Shown here in pieces: positions 8,140 through 16,828 of a stretch of DNA of 64,000 nucleotides. Source of the DNA: Nitrospiraceae bacterium (GTDB taxonomy: Bacteria; Nitrospirota; Nitrospiria; Nitrospirales; UBA8639); NCBI GenBank assembly GCA_020632635.1, contig JACKFE010000001.1, forward strand, positions 62,001 to 126,000, read 5' to 3'. The translations under genes were made by a program, and so were the position numbers. The stretch's first letter is position 1, and every line of letters begins with the position of its first letter. Under the pieces are notes generated by a model. That model had not been told where the DNA came from and made no database searches. It saw nothing but the letters and a program-made list of their open reading frames with translations.

Positions 8140-8261
8140 AATGTCACTTCATTTGATATCGTCCTACAGTCTTTTTCGGACACTTACCTGTCCCTATCAG
8201 CACTCTCAGCGTGTAACTAGAATGCCAGCTATGAGACCGTCTCCTGACCAAGACCCAACAA

Positions 8262-8383
8262 GGGGCTGCTGAAAAAAGCCGTCAGCGGCGTTCTCGCCAT
8301 TTTTCCGTGCTCACGTATGATTCATACGCTCCGCGCAGAAAAATGGCTGCGGCCTTGCTGAACGGACTTTTTTGAACCGCCCC
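8262..8383. repeat. 122-bp imperfect inverted repeat (REP/MITE-like)
   Basis: The two halves are near reverse complements centred on CGTATGA-T-TCATACG (8314-8328). Each arm runs GGGGC, then AAAAAAG, CCGT, CAGC, GGC, GCCATTTTTC and CGTATGA in the same order. It lies upstream of the kinase gene in a gene-poor stretch. From memory, elements with a similar 'gctgaaaaagcc...ccgttcagcaaggccgcagc' layout are scattered between genes in Nitrospira genomes. Copy number here cannot be checked. It carries no coding frame, so any mobility would depend on an enzyme encoded elsewhere. Confidence 0.6.
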
Positions 8384-8836
8384 TCGGAGTTGATGCCCGA
8401 GGGCATAGCGGGAAAATATGGCTTTTAAAATTCGCATTATTCAACAATCCCAACAATCAAATTTTCGTGAATCCTTTCTAGCCACCGCTTGGAAATCATA
8501 GAACACCATACTTCTTCAGGAGACAATAATGCCGACTAGATTAACTCTGAAACTTCGCAGAAAGAACGAAAAGAGACTTCAGCCCTCCTTTAGGGTGAGG
8601 TCGGGGGGGATTTTGCTATTCTTGCGAGATCCTACGACATCAACATTCCTTGGAAGACTATTCCGCAGGAACTCATAAGGGCTTCTCAGCGCATGGGAGG
8701 AGGACATCTTAGTCTTTTTCGAAAAAAAGGTAAAATAACCCGTATATCTGTCCCTCCCATTCGACAAATGCACATTCCTTCGCTCATGGGAACAACCTTG
8801 AGAATTTGATGATGAGCTCAGATCTTATTCAGATGA

Positions 8837-9043
8837 TCAAAGCATTGCGTAAGACCTATATCTCACTTTCAGTGAGGAAGGTTGGGACCATGATTCACTC
8901 GTCAGTGTGGCAAGTTGCCACAATATTTCCGTCATTCCACCATGACTGAAGATCTCCATTTCTGCCGGACATTCCCGTTTGAGTCCATTGAAGCTTTCCA
9001 CGTAGTGATCATCCATGCCACCCTCAACCGAGCTTCTCTCCAT
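8837..9043 (-). pseudogene. Possible IS3-type transposase fragment
   Basis: A 68-codon minus frame contains DDHYVESFNGLKREC. This resembles the DxxYxESFNGxxRxEC segment holding the catalytic Glu of IS3-family DDE transposases. Nothing before or after it fits the family, there is no ribosome site, and no terminal repeats were seen. If real it is a short relic. The match is a single motif and could be chance. Confidence 0.22.
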
Positions 9044-9157
9044 TGAATTTCTACTATTTTATTCTTCATTTTTCCTTTCTTTTGATCGACCTCGCCTGCC
9101 TTCGACCGATTCAGCAGACACTATGATTCGGCTTTGGCATGAAGTTTGATCCTTCAG

Positions 9158-9175
9158 TTTCCTCAACTGAGGAAA
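9158..9175. promoter_or_regulatory. Palindrome TTTCCTCA-AC-TGAGGAAA
   Basis: Perfect 8-bp arms with a 2-nt centre, about 245 bp upstream of the first cytochrome start. The symmetry suits a dimeric regulator, but there is no second copy nearby and no promoter elements were identified next to it. Confidence 0.3.
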
Positions 9176-9418
9176 TTCAATGAATTGTCCATGATGTGAA
9201 GAACTGATGGGCAGGGATTGGTGTTTGGGATGTGAGGGGGACCTTCAGTCCATCTAAGTGCAAGAATGGCGGTGCCTGAACTGCAAATGATTGGATTCCG
9301 TGGCCCGAGAGAATCGCCTATACTCGAATCTCATCCCATCAGTCATCCGCCAGACCTCAAGACAGACACGAAAAGAAAAGACTGTACTTTCGGCTTAAGA
9401 AACGTAAGGAAAAGAGCG

Positions 9419-9856
9419 ATGGTTTATTCCCTGAAAGTGGTCCTGATCCTGAGCCTCTCCCTTCTCCCTCTGGGAGGAGCGAAATCTGCGGCGTGGTCTC
9501 AAGAACCGGAAATCATTCAAGGCGGCAGACATTTATATGAAAAATTTTGCGTGACCTGCCATGGGCCAAAGGCCAAAGGAGATGGATCCTTGGCTGCCTC
9601 CCTTTCGCCGAGACCAGCTGACCTGACTCAATTGACGCGACTTCATGGCGGACAGTTCCCATTCTGGAAGGCGTACCGCGTAATCGATGGCCGACAGCAC
9701 CTGGAAGGACATGGGACTCGAGATATGCCGGTGTACGGCATCTGGTTTCGAATCCCAGACGATGAAGTCTCAATCGAAACCGAATGGGCTGATCAGGTTC
9801 GGGGAAGAATTTGGCAATTACTTTCGTATTTGGAATCGGTTCAAGAGCGGTCATGA
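9419..9856 (+). CDS. Exported monoheme cytochrome c, class I
   Basis: 145 residues from ATG 9419 (AAGGAAAAG upstream; the open frame to 9266 has no signal-peptide logic). Signal peptide about residues 1-25 (LKVVLILSLSLLPL). The heme site is C44-VT-CH48, followed by GPKAKGDGS; Met in RDMPVYG (about residue 100) is the likely sixth ligand. It is a periplasmic electron carrier. The second cytochrome starts 46 bp downstream, so the two are likely co-transcribed and may form an electron-transfer pair. Confidence 0.88.
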   Translation: MVYSLKVVLILSLSLLPLGGAKSAAWSQEPEIIQGGRHLYEKFCVTCHGPKAKGDGSLAASLSPRPADLTQLTRLHGGQFPFWKAYRVIDGRQHLEGHGTRDMPVYGIWFRIPDDEVSIETEWADQVRGRIWQLLSYLESVQERS

Positions 9857-9902
9857 TGACCGGCATATTTCGGGAACTTTCATGGTGCAAGGAGATCACA
9901 AT

Positions 9903-10331
9903 ATGAACAAGCTAGCAGGGCTGACGAACACATCCTACCGCAGGGGCCTGGCATTTTTCGCTTTGGCCTTCGTCATGACATGGTCCACATGGGGCGCGGC
10001 TCAAGTGGCTCCTGGCAATCCTCAAAACGGCAAAGTGCTCTATGAGAAACATTGCCTGCAGTGTCATGGCCAAAATGGAGACGGACAGGGCCCGGACATG
10101 AAATTTTTGAAAGTACAGCCGGCCAACTTTCATTCGTTGACTTCCCGCTCCAAAACCGATGAAGAGTTGATGACCATCATCACGTTTGGAGCCATTTTTT
10201 CTCCTATGCATGGCTGGGCAGACCGTTTGACCGAAGACGAGCGATGGGATGTCTTACGTTATATTCGGCTCTTGGCTCCCTTCAACCCAATGGCGTTTCA
10301 ATCCCCGCGGCTGGACCGCCTGGAAGGATAA
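9903..10331 (+). CDS. Exported monoheme cytochrome c, class I
   Basis: 142 residues from ATG 9903, preceded by AAGGAGATCA. Signal peptide covers about 1-34, with a typical AQV cleavage area. Heme motif C51-LQ-CH55, then GQNGDGQGP, which closely matches the spacing in the upstream cytochrome; Met in IFSPMHGWAD is the probable axial ligand. The C-terminal helix (ERWDVLRYIR) is the conserved class I helix. A paralogue of 9419-9856 by motif order. It probably shuttles electrons in the periplasm. Confidence 0.88.
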   Translation: MNKLAGLTNTSYRRGLAFFALAFVMTWSTWGAAQVAPGNPQNGKVLYEKHCLQCHGQNGDGQGPDMKFLKVQPANFHSLTSRSKTDEELMTIITFGAIFSPMHGWADRLTEDERWDVLRYIRLLAPFNPMAFQSPRLDRLEG

Positions 10332-10389
10332 CGGATCGTCACACCACCGTGACGGGATGCCTCATTCACCGATCAAAGGAGGGATTATC

Positions 10390-10593
10390 ATGTCAGACAT
10401 GTTGAAAGTCATTGAAGTGCTGGCCGAGTCGGACAAAAGCTGGGAGGACGCTGCCTCCCAAGCCGTTACCCGCGCGGCCAAATCCGTCCATGGCATCAAA
10501 TCCATCTACATCAAGGATATGGAGGCCAAAGTCGAACAGAACACGATCACCAAATATCGCATTAATGCCAAAATCTCTTTTTTACTTGATTAG
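10390..10593 (+). CDS. Dodecin-family flavin-binding protein
   Basis: 67 residues, the normal dodecin length, from ATG 10390 after AAAGGAGGG. It starts MSDMLKVIEVLAESDKSWED, matching the dodecin pattern of a beta strand followed by the SxxSWEDA helix, then the AKSVHGIKSIYIKDM strand and the KYRINAKISF end. Known dodecins assemble as hollow dodecamers that store flavin or riboflavin degradation products. The usual Trp (SWEDA) that stacks on the isoalloxazine ring is present. Confidence 0.9.
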   Translation: MSDMLKVIEVLAESDKSWEDAASQAVTRAAKSVHGIKSIYIKDMEAKVEQNTITKYRINAKISFLLD

Positions 10594-10678
10594 CCTGGAA
10601 ACCAAATGCGGATAGTCGGGTGACTTCTTTTTATGGAAAAGAGTACCAAGTATTTCCTACAATCACCTATGCTTGATA

Positions 10679-10711
10679 GCGGCCTTTCACCACAACGAAA
10701 GGCCGCTCTTT
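10679..10711 (+). terminator. Hairpin terminator after dodecin
   Basis: Perfect 10-bp stem GCGGCCTTTC / GAAAGGCCGC with an 8-nt loop, followed by TCTTTCG. The GC-rich stem and short T-rich tail about 85 bp past the dodecin stop fit an intrinsic terminator, although the T tract is weak. Confidence 0.6.
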
Positions 10712-10903
10712 CGTTGATACCTGGGGTGGTTTCAAGAGACAGCTTCTCGAAATGGGCCATGGCTCATGAGGCAAGAACCGGCATCATTGTTTTATTCATC
10801 TGCTCCGAGAGAGCCGGTCATGTTGGTGGTTTGCCTCGATTCTCCGATTTATTATGACTATCGGGCTTTACTCGCCCGCGCAGCTCTGAAGACCGGTCTC
10901 CCC

Positions 10904-11341
10904 ATGAAAGAGGAAGAACCCGCCAAAACACAATGGGAACATTTCCCCCATGATGCTGATATGGGCATTCGAGGAATCGGCCCTACCAAAGCCGAGGCGT
11001 TTGAGCAAGCCGGATTGGCCGTAACAGCAGTAACAGTCGATCCCAGCCTTATCCATGAACAGCACGAATCTCACTTTACGTGTGAGGCGCCTGACGATGA
11101 ATTGCTCTTTGTCGATTGGTTAAATACGTTGATCTTCGACATGGATCACCAAAAGATGATCTACCGCCGCTTTCACGTCATCATGAATAACCATCATCTG
11201 GAAGGCACCGCTTGGGGTGAACCCATTGACCGTAAACGGCACGAACCTGCCGTCGAAGTCAAAGGAGCTACCTACACCGAACTCTCCGTGCACCAGCGTC
11301 CAGATGGTCTGTGGGTCGCCCAATGCGTTGTAGATGTGTGA
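10904..11341 (+). CDS. Archease
   Basis: 145 residues. It begins MKEEEPAKTQWEHFPHDADMGIRG; the HDAD-x-GI-RG motif is the hallmark of archease, and the C-terminal Asp/Val end (QCVVDV) is also typical. The acidic EAPDDELLFVDWLNTLIFD segment matches the family core. Archease activates the RNA ligase RtcB by helping guanylylation and turnover. rtcB follows 16 bp downstream, strongly supporting the call. The frame is open further upstream to 10766, but that part has no family similarity. Confidence 0.9.
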   Translation: MKEEEPAKTQWEHFPHDADMGIRGIGPTKAEAFEQAGLAVTAVTVDPSLIHEQHESHFTCEAPDDELLFVDWLNTLIFDMDHQKMIYRRFHVIMNNHHLEGTAWGEPIDRKRHEPAVEVKGATYTELSVHQRPDGLWVAQCVVDV

Positions 11342-11357
11342 ATGACCGGAGGGAGAG

Positions 11358-12788
11358 ATGGATCGTTCCCAACTGACCCAAGTTTCCGAATACGAATGGC
11401 ATATTCCACCAAAGGGAAAGATGCGCGTGCCGGGGATCATTTTTGCCACTCACGACTTGATTCAGGGAATGGATCAAAAAGTCTATGAACAGGTCACCAA
11501 CGTGGCCACCCTTCCCGGAATTGTCCAAGCCTCGTATGCCATGCCGGATGCCCATTGGGGTTATGGTTTTCCGATTGGCGGAGTGGCAGCCTTTGATGCG
11601 GATCGCGGCGGGGTGGTGTCGGCCGGGGGAGTGGGATTTGATATTTCCTGTGGAGTACGTGCCCTCTACACTGGTCTTCGAAGGAAGGATATTGAGCCGG
11701 TGAAGATGAAGCTGGCCGACATGCTCTATCAGACCGTCCCGGCCGGTGTCGGCAGTACAGGGCGGCTGCACCTCTCCACCAAGGAGATGCAGGCTATGCT
11801 GACCGGTGGAGCCCAGTGGGCCGTCAAACGAGGATACGGGCGCCCGGAAGACCTCAACCGCATAGAAGAGCATGGCCAAATGCCTGGAGCGCTTCCGGAG
11901 CATGTCTCTGAAAAAGCAAAACAGCGGCAGCAGGACGAAATGGGCACCCTCGGTTCCGGCAATCACTATCTGGAAATTCAGGAGGTGGTGGAAACATTCC
12001 ATGATCCTCTGCCCCAGCGGCTTGGCATACACCAGGGAGATATATTGGTCAGCATTCATTGTGGCTCTCGCGGACTGGGTCATCAAATCGGCACAGAATT
12101 TCTCAAAAAAATGGTGATGGCCGCCAGCCAATATGGCATCACCCTGCCGGATCGTGAATTAGCTTGCGCTCCCATCGATTCCCCCTTAGGACAGGAATAT
12201 TTGGGAGCCATGCGAGCGGCCATCAACTGTGCCTTGGCGAATCGCCAAATCGTGACGCATCTGGTGCGGCAAGCATTTTCGGAAATGTTTCCTCAGACCG
12301 ATCTGCCGCTCATGTACGACGTGTCCCATAACACCTGCAAGGTCGAGGAACACCGAATCGGCAACCAGAGCCGTCGGCTCTTTGTGCACCGAAAAGGCGC
12401 CACTCGGGCGTTCGGCCCTGGACACCCCGACATTCCTCCCGATCTTCAAGCCATCGGACAACCGGTACTCATCGGCGGCACCATGGGAACGGCGTCGTAT
12501 CTGTTAGTGGGAACGGCGGAAAGCATGACCATGGCGTATGGATCGGCCTGTCACGGTGCGGGACGGAATATGAGCCGACACCAGGCAACCAGGTTGTGGC
12601 AGGGAGGAACAGTGATTGATGAGTTGGCAAAAGCCGGCATCCTGATTCGAAGCCCCTCGAAACGCGGCGTGGCCGAGGAGGCTCCCGGCGCCTATAAGGA
12701 CGTGACTGCGGTGGTGGATGCAGCGGCGACGGCCGGGCTAGCCAGCAAGGTCGCCAAAATGCGGCCGCTCATCTGCATCAAAGGGTAA
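11358..12788 (+). CDS. rtcB: RNA-splicing ligase RtcB
   Basis: 476 residues, the full family length, from ATG 11358 after GGAGGGAG. Conserved blocks in order: MPDAHWGYGFPIGG, GVGFDISCGVR with the metal-binding Cys, LGSGNHYLEIQ, IHCGSRGLGHQ, YDVSHNTCKVEE, GATRAFGPGHPD, GGTMGTASYLL and CHGAGRNMSR, whose His is the expected GMP-accepting nucleophile. It joins 2',3'-cyclic phosphate to 5'-OH RNA ends using GTP and Mn2+. Together with archease it forms a two-gene RNA-repair operon. Confidence 0.96.
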   Translation: MDRSQLTQVSEYEWHIPPKGKMRVPGIIFATHDLIQGMDQKVYEQVTNVATLPGIVQASYAMPDAHWGYGFPIGGVAAFDADRGGVVSAGGVGFDISCGVRALYTGLRRKDIEPVKMKLADMLYQTVPAGVGSTGRLHLSTKEMQAMLTGGAQWAVKRGYGRPEDLNRIEEHGQMPGALPEHVSEKAKQRQQDEMGTLGSGNHYLEIQEVVETFHDPLPQRLGIHQGDILVSIHCGSRGLGHQIGTEFLKKMVMAASQYGITLPDRELACAPIDSPLGQEYLGAMRAAINCALANRQIVTHLVRQAFSEMFPQTDLPLMYDVSHNTCKVEEHRIGNQSRRLFVHRKGATRAFGPGHPDIPPDLQAIGQPVLIGGTMGTASYLLVGTAESMTMAYGSACHGAGRNMSRHQATRLWQGGTVIDELAKAGILIRSPSKRGVAEEAPGAYKDVTAVVDAAATAGLASKVAKMRPLICIKG

Positions 12789-12964
12789 CACCGCACAATG
12801 GCTAGATGTGAAAAATCGCAAAGATGATCACTGAAGGCAATCAGTCTCCAACGGAAAGAAGAATTCGGTCATACAGAAAACGAAACAAAAACATAGCCTG
12901 TAATACATCCTAGAAAGCTTCACCAAAGGATTGACGGTCTTAACAGCCTGGTCCAGCCTCTCTC

Positions 12965-13800
12965 TGGTTTGATCAGATTGGTCTCGAGGATATTCCCTTT
13001 GTAGGAGGCAATACTGCCCCATTGGGGAAATGGTATCAGGCCTTACCCCCCTCAAAAGGTGTTAACATTCCAAGGGCTTTGCCATTACGGCTACGGCCTA
13101 TCGATACGTGCTTCGTGAGGCTGGACTCGATACCATCCGACAGATCCTCCAAAACTACGGTGTCGGGTTGGCCCGTGAAGAATTCATCGTTCGGACATTT
13201 ATTAAAATTCACCCCTTGGCGCTACTGGAATATCAGCCCCTCCAGGATATCAGGGGCAAAGCTGAGATTGATCGCCTCACGGCGGCATACTCAACAAAAC
13301 ACACTATTTCGTCGACACGCTTGCCAAGGGGTCGCCATGATTGGAGCAGCCTTCTACCCCGAGGACGTCATCGTCCGCATGAGCGAATTCAAGTCGAACG
13401 AATATGCCAATTTAATTGGGGCGCACGCCGATGAACCAGTTGAGGAAAATCCCATGCTCGGCTTTCGTGGTGCGTCCCGCTACTACCCCCCCGTTACCGG
13501 GAAGGCTTTGCTCTGGCATGTCAGGCCATGAAACACGTAAGGGAGGAAATGGCCAAGCATGGGCTGAAGCGAGGAGAGAAAGCGATTGCCCACGTCATAA
13601 AAACCGCAAAAGCCCGTGGGCGCAAGATCGGCATTTGCGGGCACGCGCCTAGTGATTATCCCGAATTTGCCCAGTTTCTGGTGGAGCAGGGCATTGACAG
13701 CATCTCATTGAATCCTGACGCCGTTCTGAAAACCCCCGTCAAAACTCTTGAATGGAGCAAGCTGAGCCAGTTCTTTTCTGCCCTCATCATTTTCAGATAG
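12965..13800 (+). pseudogene. ppsA: Decayed phosphoenolpyruvate synthase (pyruvate, water dikinase)
   Basis: Pieces of PpsA are readable in order but in different frames. N-terminus: [15 protein letters not shown] from 12965, then [19 protein letters not shown] around 13075-13130. After a large internal deletion follow C-terminal TIM-barrel pieces: [22 protein letters not shown], then [33 protein letters not shown], and finally GRKIGICGHAPSDYPEF and GIDSISLNPDAVLKT. Frame changes occur near 13040-13080, 13300-13320 and at a C run near 13490 (one base lost). Two short in-frame gaps occur after KHVREEM and RGEK. The whole swivelling and most of the ATP-grasp domain is missing, so it is dead. 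Confidence 0.88.
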
Positions 13801-13837
13801 GGGCAAACAACCTTTGCCTCGAGAAAACTCCCCCGAC

Positions 13838-14194
13838 TCATTTCATCGCCTTGGATTGGCCATTTCTCTGATTTCTGGCTTGCCATCGATAGGCTACCGT
13901 ATTCAGTTGATCGAGAATCGTGGTGAGTTCTCGCCCCTCCTTGGTTAATCCATAGGTGACCTGTGGAGGAACTGTCGATTTTTGTTTTCGAAAAATTATT
14001 TCAGCTTGCTCCAACATCCGTAATCGTTCTGTCAGCATTTTGGATGAAATCCCAGGCATTTGGCGTTTGAGTTCGCCGAAACGGGTTTCTCCATTGTTAT
14101 GAAGGCGGCATAGGATATAAATCGTCCATGGGCCTGACAAAATCCGCAACAACGAGTCTAAGGGACACCCAAAAGCGCTTGGCGGCAATTTCAT
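13838..14194 (-). CDS. HxlR-family winged-helix transcriptional regulator
   Basis: 118 residues. N-terminus CPLDSLLRILSGPWTIYIL with the family's conserved early Cys and W-x-x-x-I-L helix, then RFGELKRQMPGISSKMLTERLRMLEQAEII (the HxlR winged helix) and YGLTKEGREL. Such proteins are dimeric regulators that often respond to aldehydes, quinones or oxidants, sometimes through the N-terminal Cys. It is divergent from the small zinc-ribbon gene at 14297 and convergent with the ppsA relic. Its promoter region holds GGTTAC-TTTTT-AGTACC and GTAACTAGTAAC half-sites that could be its own operators. Confidence 0.88.
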   Translation of the reverse strand: MKLPPSAFGCPLDSLLRILSGPWTIYILCRLHNNGETRFGELKRQMPGISSKMLTERLRMLEQAEIIFRKQKSTVPPQVTYGLTKEGRELTTILDQLNTVAYRWQARNQRNGQSKAMK

Positions 14195-14296
14195 GGTTAC
14201 TTTTTAGTACCTACTTTACTTTCGTAACTAGTAACTTATCTTAACTGTGGGTAAGGAAAAAGACAAGGTAGGAAAATATTTTTGAAAGGTGAACAC

Positions 14297-14485
14297 ATGG
14301 TGAAGTGCGAACGATGCGGCGGGTTCCTGGTAAAGGACAGCATTTACAATGTAGGAGGACAGTTCTTGGAATTGGAAATTGCCCGATGTGTGAATTGTGG
14401 TCATATTGTGGATCTCACCCTTTTCAAGTCGGCGCAAGGAAAACAGATCATCGCACATCCCAAGGATGAGGGTGTATTAAATTAA
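14297..14485 (+). CDS. Small zinc-ribbon-like protein
   Basis: 62 residues from ATG 14297 with AAAGGTG upstream. Two cysteine pairs, CERCGG (residues 4-7) and CVNCGH near residue 35, make a compact zinc ribbon. The spacing of about 31 residues with intervening strands (QFLELEIARC) is typical of small rubredoxin-like or zinc-ribbon proteins common in Nitrospirota. Its start is close to a divergent HxlR regulator, which could control it. Function unknown. Confidence 0.6.
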   Translation: MVKCERCGGFLVKDSIYNVGGQFLELEIARCVNCGHIVDLTLFKSAQGKQIIAHPKDEGVLN

Positions 14486-14540
14486 AAGAGTTTCGCCCCA
14501 TGCAAGGCGGAAGGATTGAAGTGGAACAAAGGAGACTGAA

Positions 14541-14708
14541 ATGACAGGATTCATTGGCAATATCACTCTGGCGCATGCGCTGACGGGTTTCATCACGGTG
14601 GTTGGATTATGGGAGATGGCTCAGGCTATCAGCCAGTTATCCCAAAGACAAAGAGTTCCGGTCCAATATTCCCCAAGTAGTTATGGGGTCAACCATGCTC
14701 GAAATTGA
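14541..14708 (+). CDS. Small hydrophobic protein
   Basis: 55 codons from ATG 14541, with a strong AAAGGAG seven bases upstream. The sequence starts MTGFIGNITLAHALTGFITV and has one membrane-length hydrophobic stretch (residues 4-30), then a polar tail with QRQR. It lies 55 bp after the zinc-ribbon gene in the same direction, so the two are probably co-transcribed. No family recognised. The evidence is the ribosome site, the position and the composition. Confidence 0.4.
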   Translation: MTGFIGNITLAHALTGFITVVGLWEMAQAISQLSQRQRVPVQYSPSSYGVNHARN

Positions 14709-14945
14709 CTTTTCCCACTATTTAACTCGAATGCCTGGCATGAGCCATTCGGAAGACCAAGACTTTCCGGCCTTCAGGGTTTCGAAACAGTGGGAAGGGT
14801 TTCGCGTGCCCTCCCAAAAGCCTTTCGGCAGGAAACCGTTTCCATAGCCACAGATGGACCGGCAAGCTCTGATAAACCAGGGGATCAATGAGGGCATGAA
14901 TTTTCATTGTCTGCGAATCGAAAAAAGCTAAAAAAGGGAATCTAT

Positions 14946-16691
14946 ATGAACAACCGATCTTATCCCCTGCCATCCACTACCTTTATGAACGAAGAAGAGG
15001 AGACCGCCATGCAGTCAGGAGACCTTCTCAATGGCCCCTGGGGAGGGGCAGCCTCCTCTAAGAAGGAGTTCAGGCTTTCGACCGGAAATGGAAGCGACGG
15101 TGAAGAAGGCCAAACGGCGGAAGTCGAAGCCACTGAATCGCCGGATACAGAATCCATGGCAGAAGAGAGCTCATCTACCAACCTGCCCATTTCATTATTT
15201 CTTGAAGAGATTGGACGAGTGCCACTTCTCACGCGTGACCAGGAAATCAATCTTTCAAAAACGATTGAACAAGAAACTGATCGTTTCACGCGAGCGCTCT
15301 ATGGCCTTCCGATCGTACTGGATCGCCTCAGCACCCTGAACCAGCAATTAGCAGAGGACCGCATCCAAGTTAGTGAATTGGTGGTCATCGGAAAATCCTC
15401 TGAAGAGGAAGATAGGGAATCCGAGGCAAGGCCGCTTTCACAAGGCATTCATTGTCAAAAAACTCTCAGGGTCCTCGAGTCGGTCAAGACGTTCAGCCGA
15501 TCGGTTTTCCAGGAATATCAGCGTCTCTTAAAGATTGCACACAGCGGCAACCGCCTGGATCTCGATACCACGAAACGCCTTACGGCCCTTCAACAACGAA
15601 TCGGTCAGACAATCGAGACGGTGGCTTTTCGGAAGGACCTCGAAAAAGACTTTGTGACCTCCGTCACCATCATCGCCGAAAAGCTGGAGGAACACCGCCA
15701 TACGCTACTTCGGTTGTTCCAGAAACTTGGATCGAGTCCGGAAAAAAGCCGGACTCAAATACTCTCCATATTCCATTGTCCTCTAGCCCAAGTCTCCCCG
15801 CCGGCCTCAACCTCCGCTGTACCCAAGAATCATGCGCAGAACATCCTCAATCATATCCGCCGAACTCAAGAACAACTTCACCATCTCGAAACTCACGTGA
15901 TTCGCATGCCACTCCCCATGTTTGAAGAAGCCACGCGCATCATCACACGAGCCCAAGAACACCTCGCTGCCACGAAAACCCTCATGGTAGAAGCGAACTT
16001 ACGCCTCGTAGTCAGTATTGCCAAGCATTATACGAACCGAGGCATTCACTTTCTCGACCTGATCCAGGAAGGGAACATCGGACTGATGCGGGCGGTGGAT
16101 AAATTTGATTATCGTCGTGGCTATAAGTTCAGCACGTACGCCACTTGGTGGATTCGTCAGGGTATTACGCGTGCCATCGCGGAACAGGCGCATACCATCC
16201 GTAAGCCCGTTCACATCTATGAAAGTTTGCAAAAACTCAAAAAGTACTCCGATCGCCTCACCTTTCAACTGGGACGTATCCCCACCCTCGCTGAGTTGGC
16301 GCAGGGAAGCGGGTTCCCCGTCGCCAAAGTACAGGACATTCTGGAATCGTATCAGCCACACGTTTCTCATGATGCTCCGTTGGACGAAAACGGAGACACC
16401 CGTTTTGGAGATTTTCTCGAAGACCCGCATGCCCCGTCACCGTTACGGATGACCGAACGCCAAAATGCGGATGCCGTCATCTCTCACCTCCTAAGAGTAT
16501 TAACCCCCAAGGAGGAGGAAGTTCTTCGACGACGCTACGGAATCGGATATGACGAAGAGTCTACGTTGGAAGAAATCGGTCAGGTTTTTGGCGTCACTCG
16601 TGAGCGCATTCGACAGGTAGAGACCCAGGCCTTGAAAAAGTTACACGACTCGAAGATATTGGCAGAGCTTCGCAGCCTGCGAAATCATTGA
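14946..16691 (+). CDS. RNA polymerase sigma-70 factor (RpoD/RpoS-type)
   Basis: 581 residues from ATG 14946 (AAAAAGGGAA upstream). An acidic, low-complexity N-terminus (1-80) replaces region 1.1. Region 1.2 (82-105) reads [21 protein letters not shown] non-conserved helical stretch follows (about 110-335). Region 2 (about 346-425) has [36 protein letters not shown] and [11 protein letters not shown]. Region 3 has HIYESLQKL, and region 4 has [19 protein letters not shown] and [17 protein letters not shown]. This is a full group 1 or 2 sigma; without the rest of the genome the housekeeping or alternative role is open, and the unusual N-terminus favours an alternative factor. Confidence 0.9.
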   Translation: MNNRSYPLPSTTFMNEEEETAMQSGDLLNGPWGGAASSKKEFRLSTGNGSDGEEGQTAEVEATESPDTESMAEESSSTNLPISLFLEEIGRVPLLTRDQEINLSKTIEQETDRFTRALYGLPIVLDRLSTLNQQLAEDRIQVSELVVIGKSSEEEDRESEARPLSQGIHCQKTLRVLESVKTFSRSVFQEYQRLLKIAHSGNRLDLDTTKRLTALQQRIGQTIETVAFRKDLEKDFVTSVTIIAEKLEEHRHTLLRLFQKLGSSPEKSRTQILSIFHCPLAQVSPPASTSAVPKNHAQNILNHIRRTQEQLHHLETHVIRMPLPMFEEATRIITRAQEHLAATKTLMVEANLRLVVSIAKHYTNRGIHFLDLIQEGNIGLMRAVDKFDYRRGYKFSTYATWWIRQGITRAIAEQAHTIRKPVHIYESLQKLKKYSDRLTFQLGRIPTLAELAQGSGFPVAKVQDILESYQPHVSHDAPLDENGDTRFGDFLEDPHAPSPLRMTERQNADAVISHLLRVLTPKEEEVLRRRYGIGYDEESTLEEIGQVFGVTRERIRQVETQALKKLHDSKILAELRSLRNH

Positions 16692-16828
16692 ATCCGATGA
16701 CTGTTCCTCTGAAGATCTGAGTGCTGGAATCTCTCAGGGGAATGGACTTCTTGGGAAATCCTCCAGAAGTCTTTATACTAGCATCTCCTCTCTTTTTTCT
16801 TGCCATACCCAATGGGAGATCAGTCGAA

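Larger units (their letters stand above)
8384..9418. other. Gene-poor intergenic region, about 1 kb
   Basis: No intact gene is supported here. It contains a small hairpin TGCCCGAGGGCA near 8393, a minus frame at 8837-9043 with a transposase-like motif, and the palindrome at 9158-9175 upstream of the cytochrome genes. The AT content rises toward 9060. Together with the repeat at 8262 this looks like a stretch of old insertion and decay. Confidence 0.5.

Noticed and set aside
8579..8773. Minus-strand frame of 64 codons in the gene-poor stretch
   Set aside because: No similarity, no ribosome site, in a region with several signs of decay.
12828..13055. Minus-strand frame of 75 codons
   Set aside because: It lies opposite the readable N-terminal pieces of the ppsA relic, so it is a shadow frame.
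14195..14296. GTAAC-type half-sites as a defined HxlR operator
   Set aside because: The half-sites are imperfect and unevenly spaced; mentioned in the HxlR entry but not listed as a feature.
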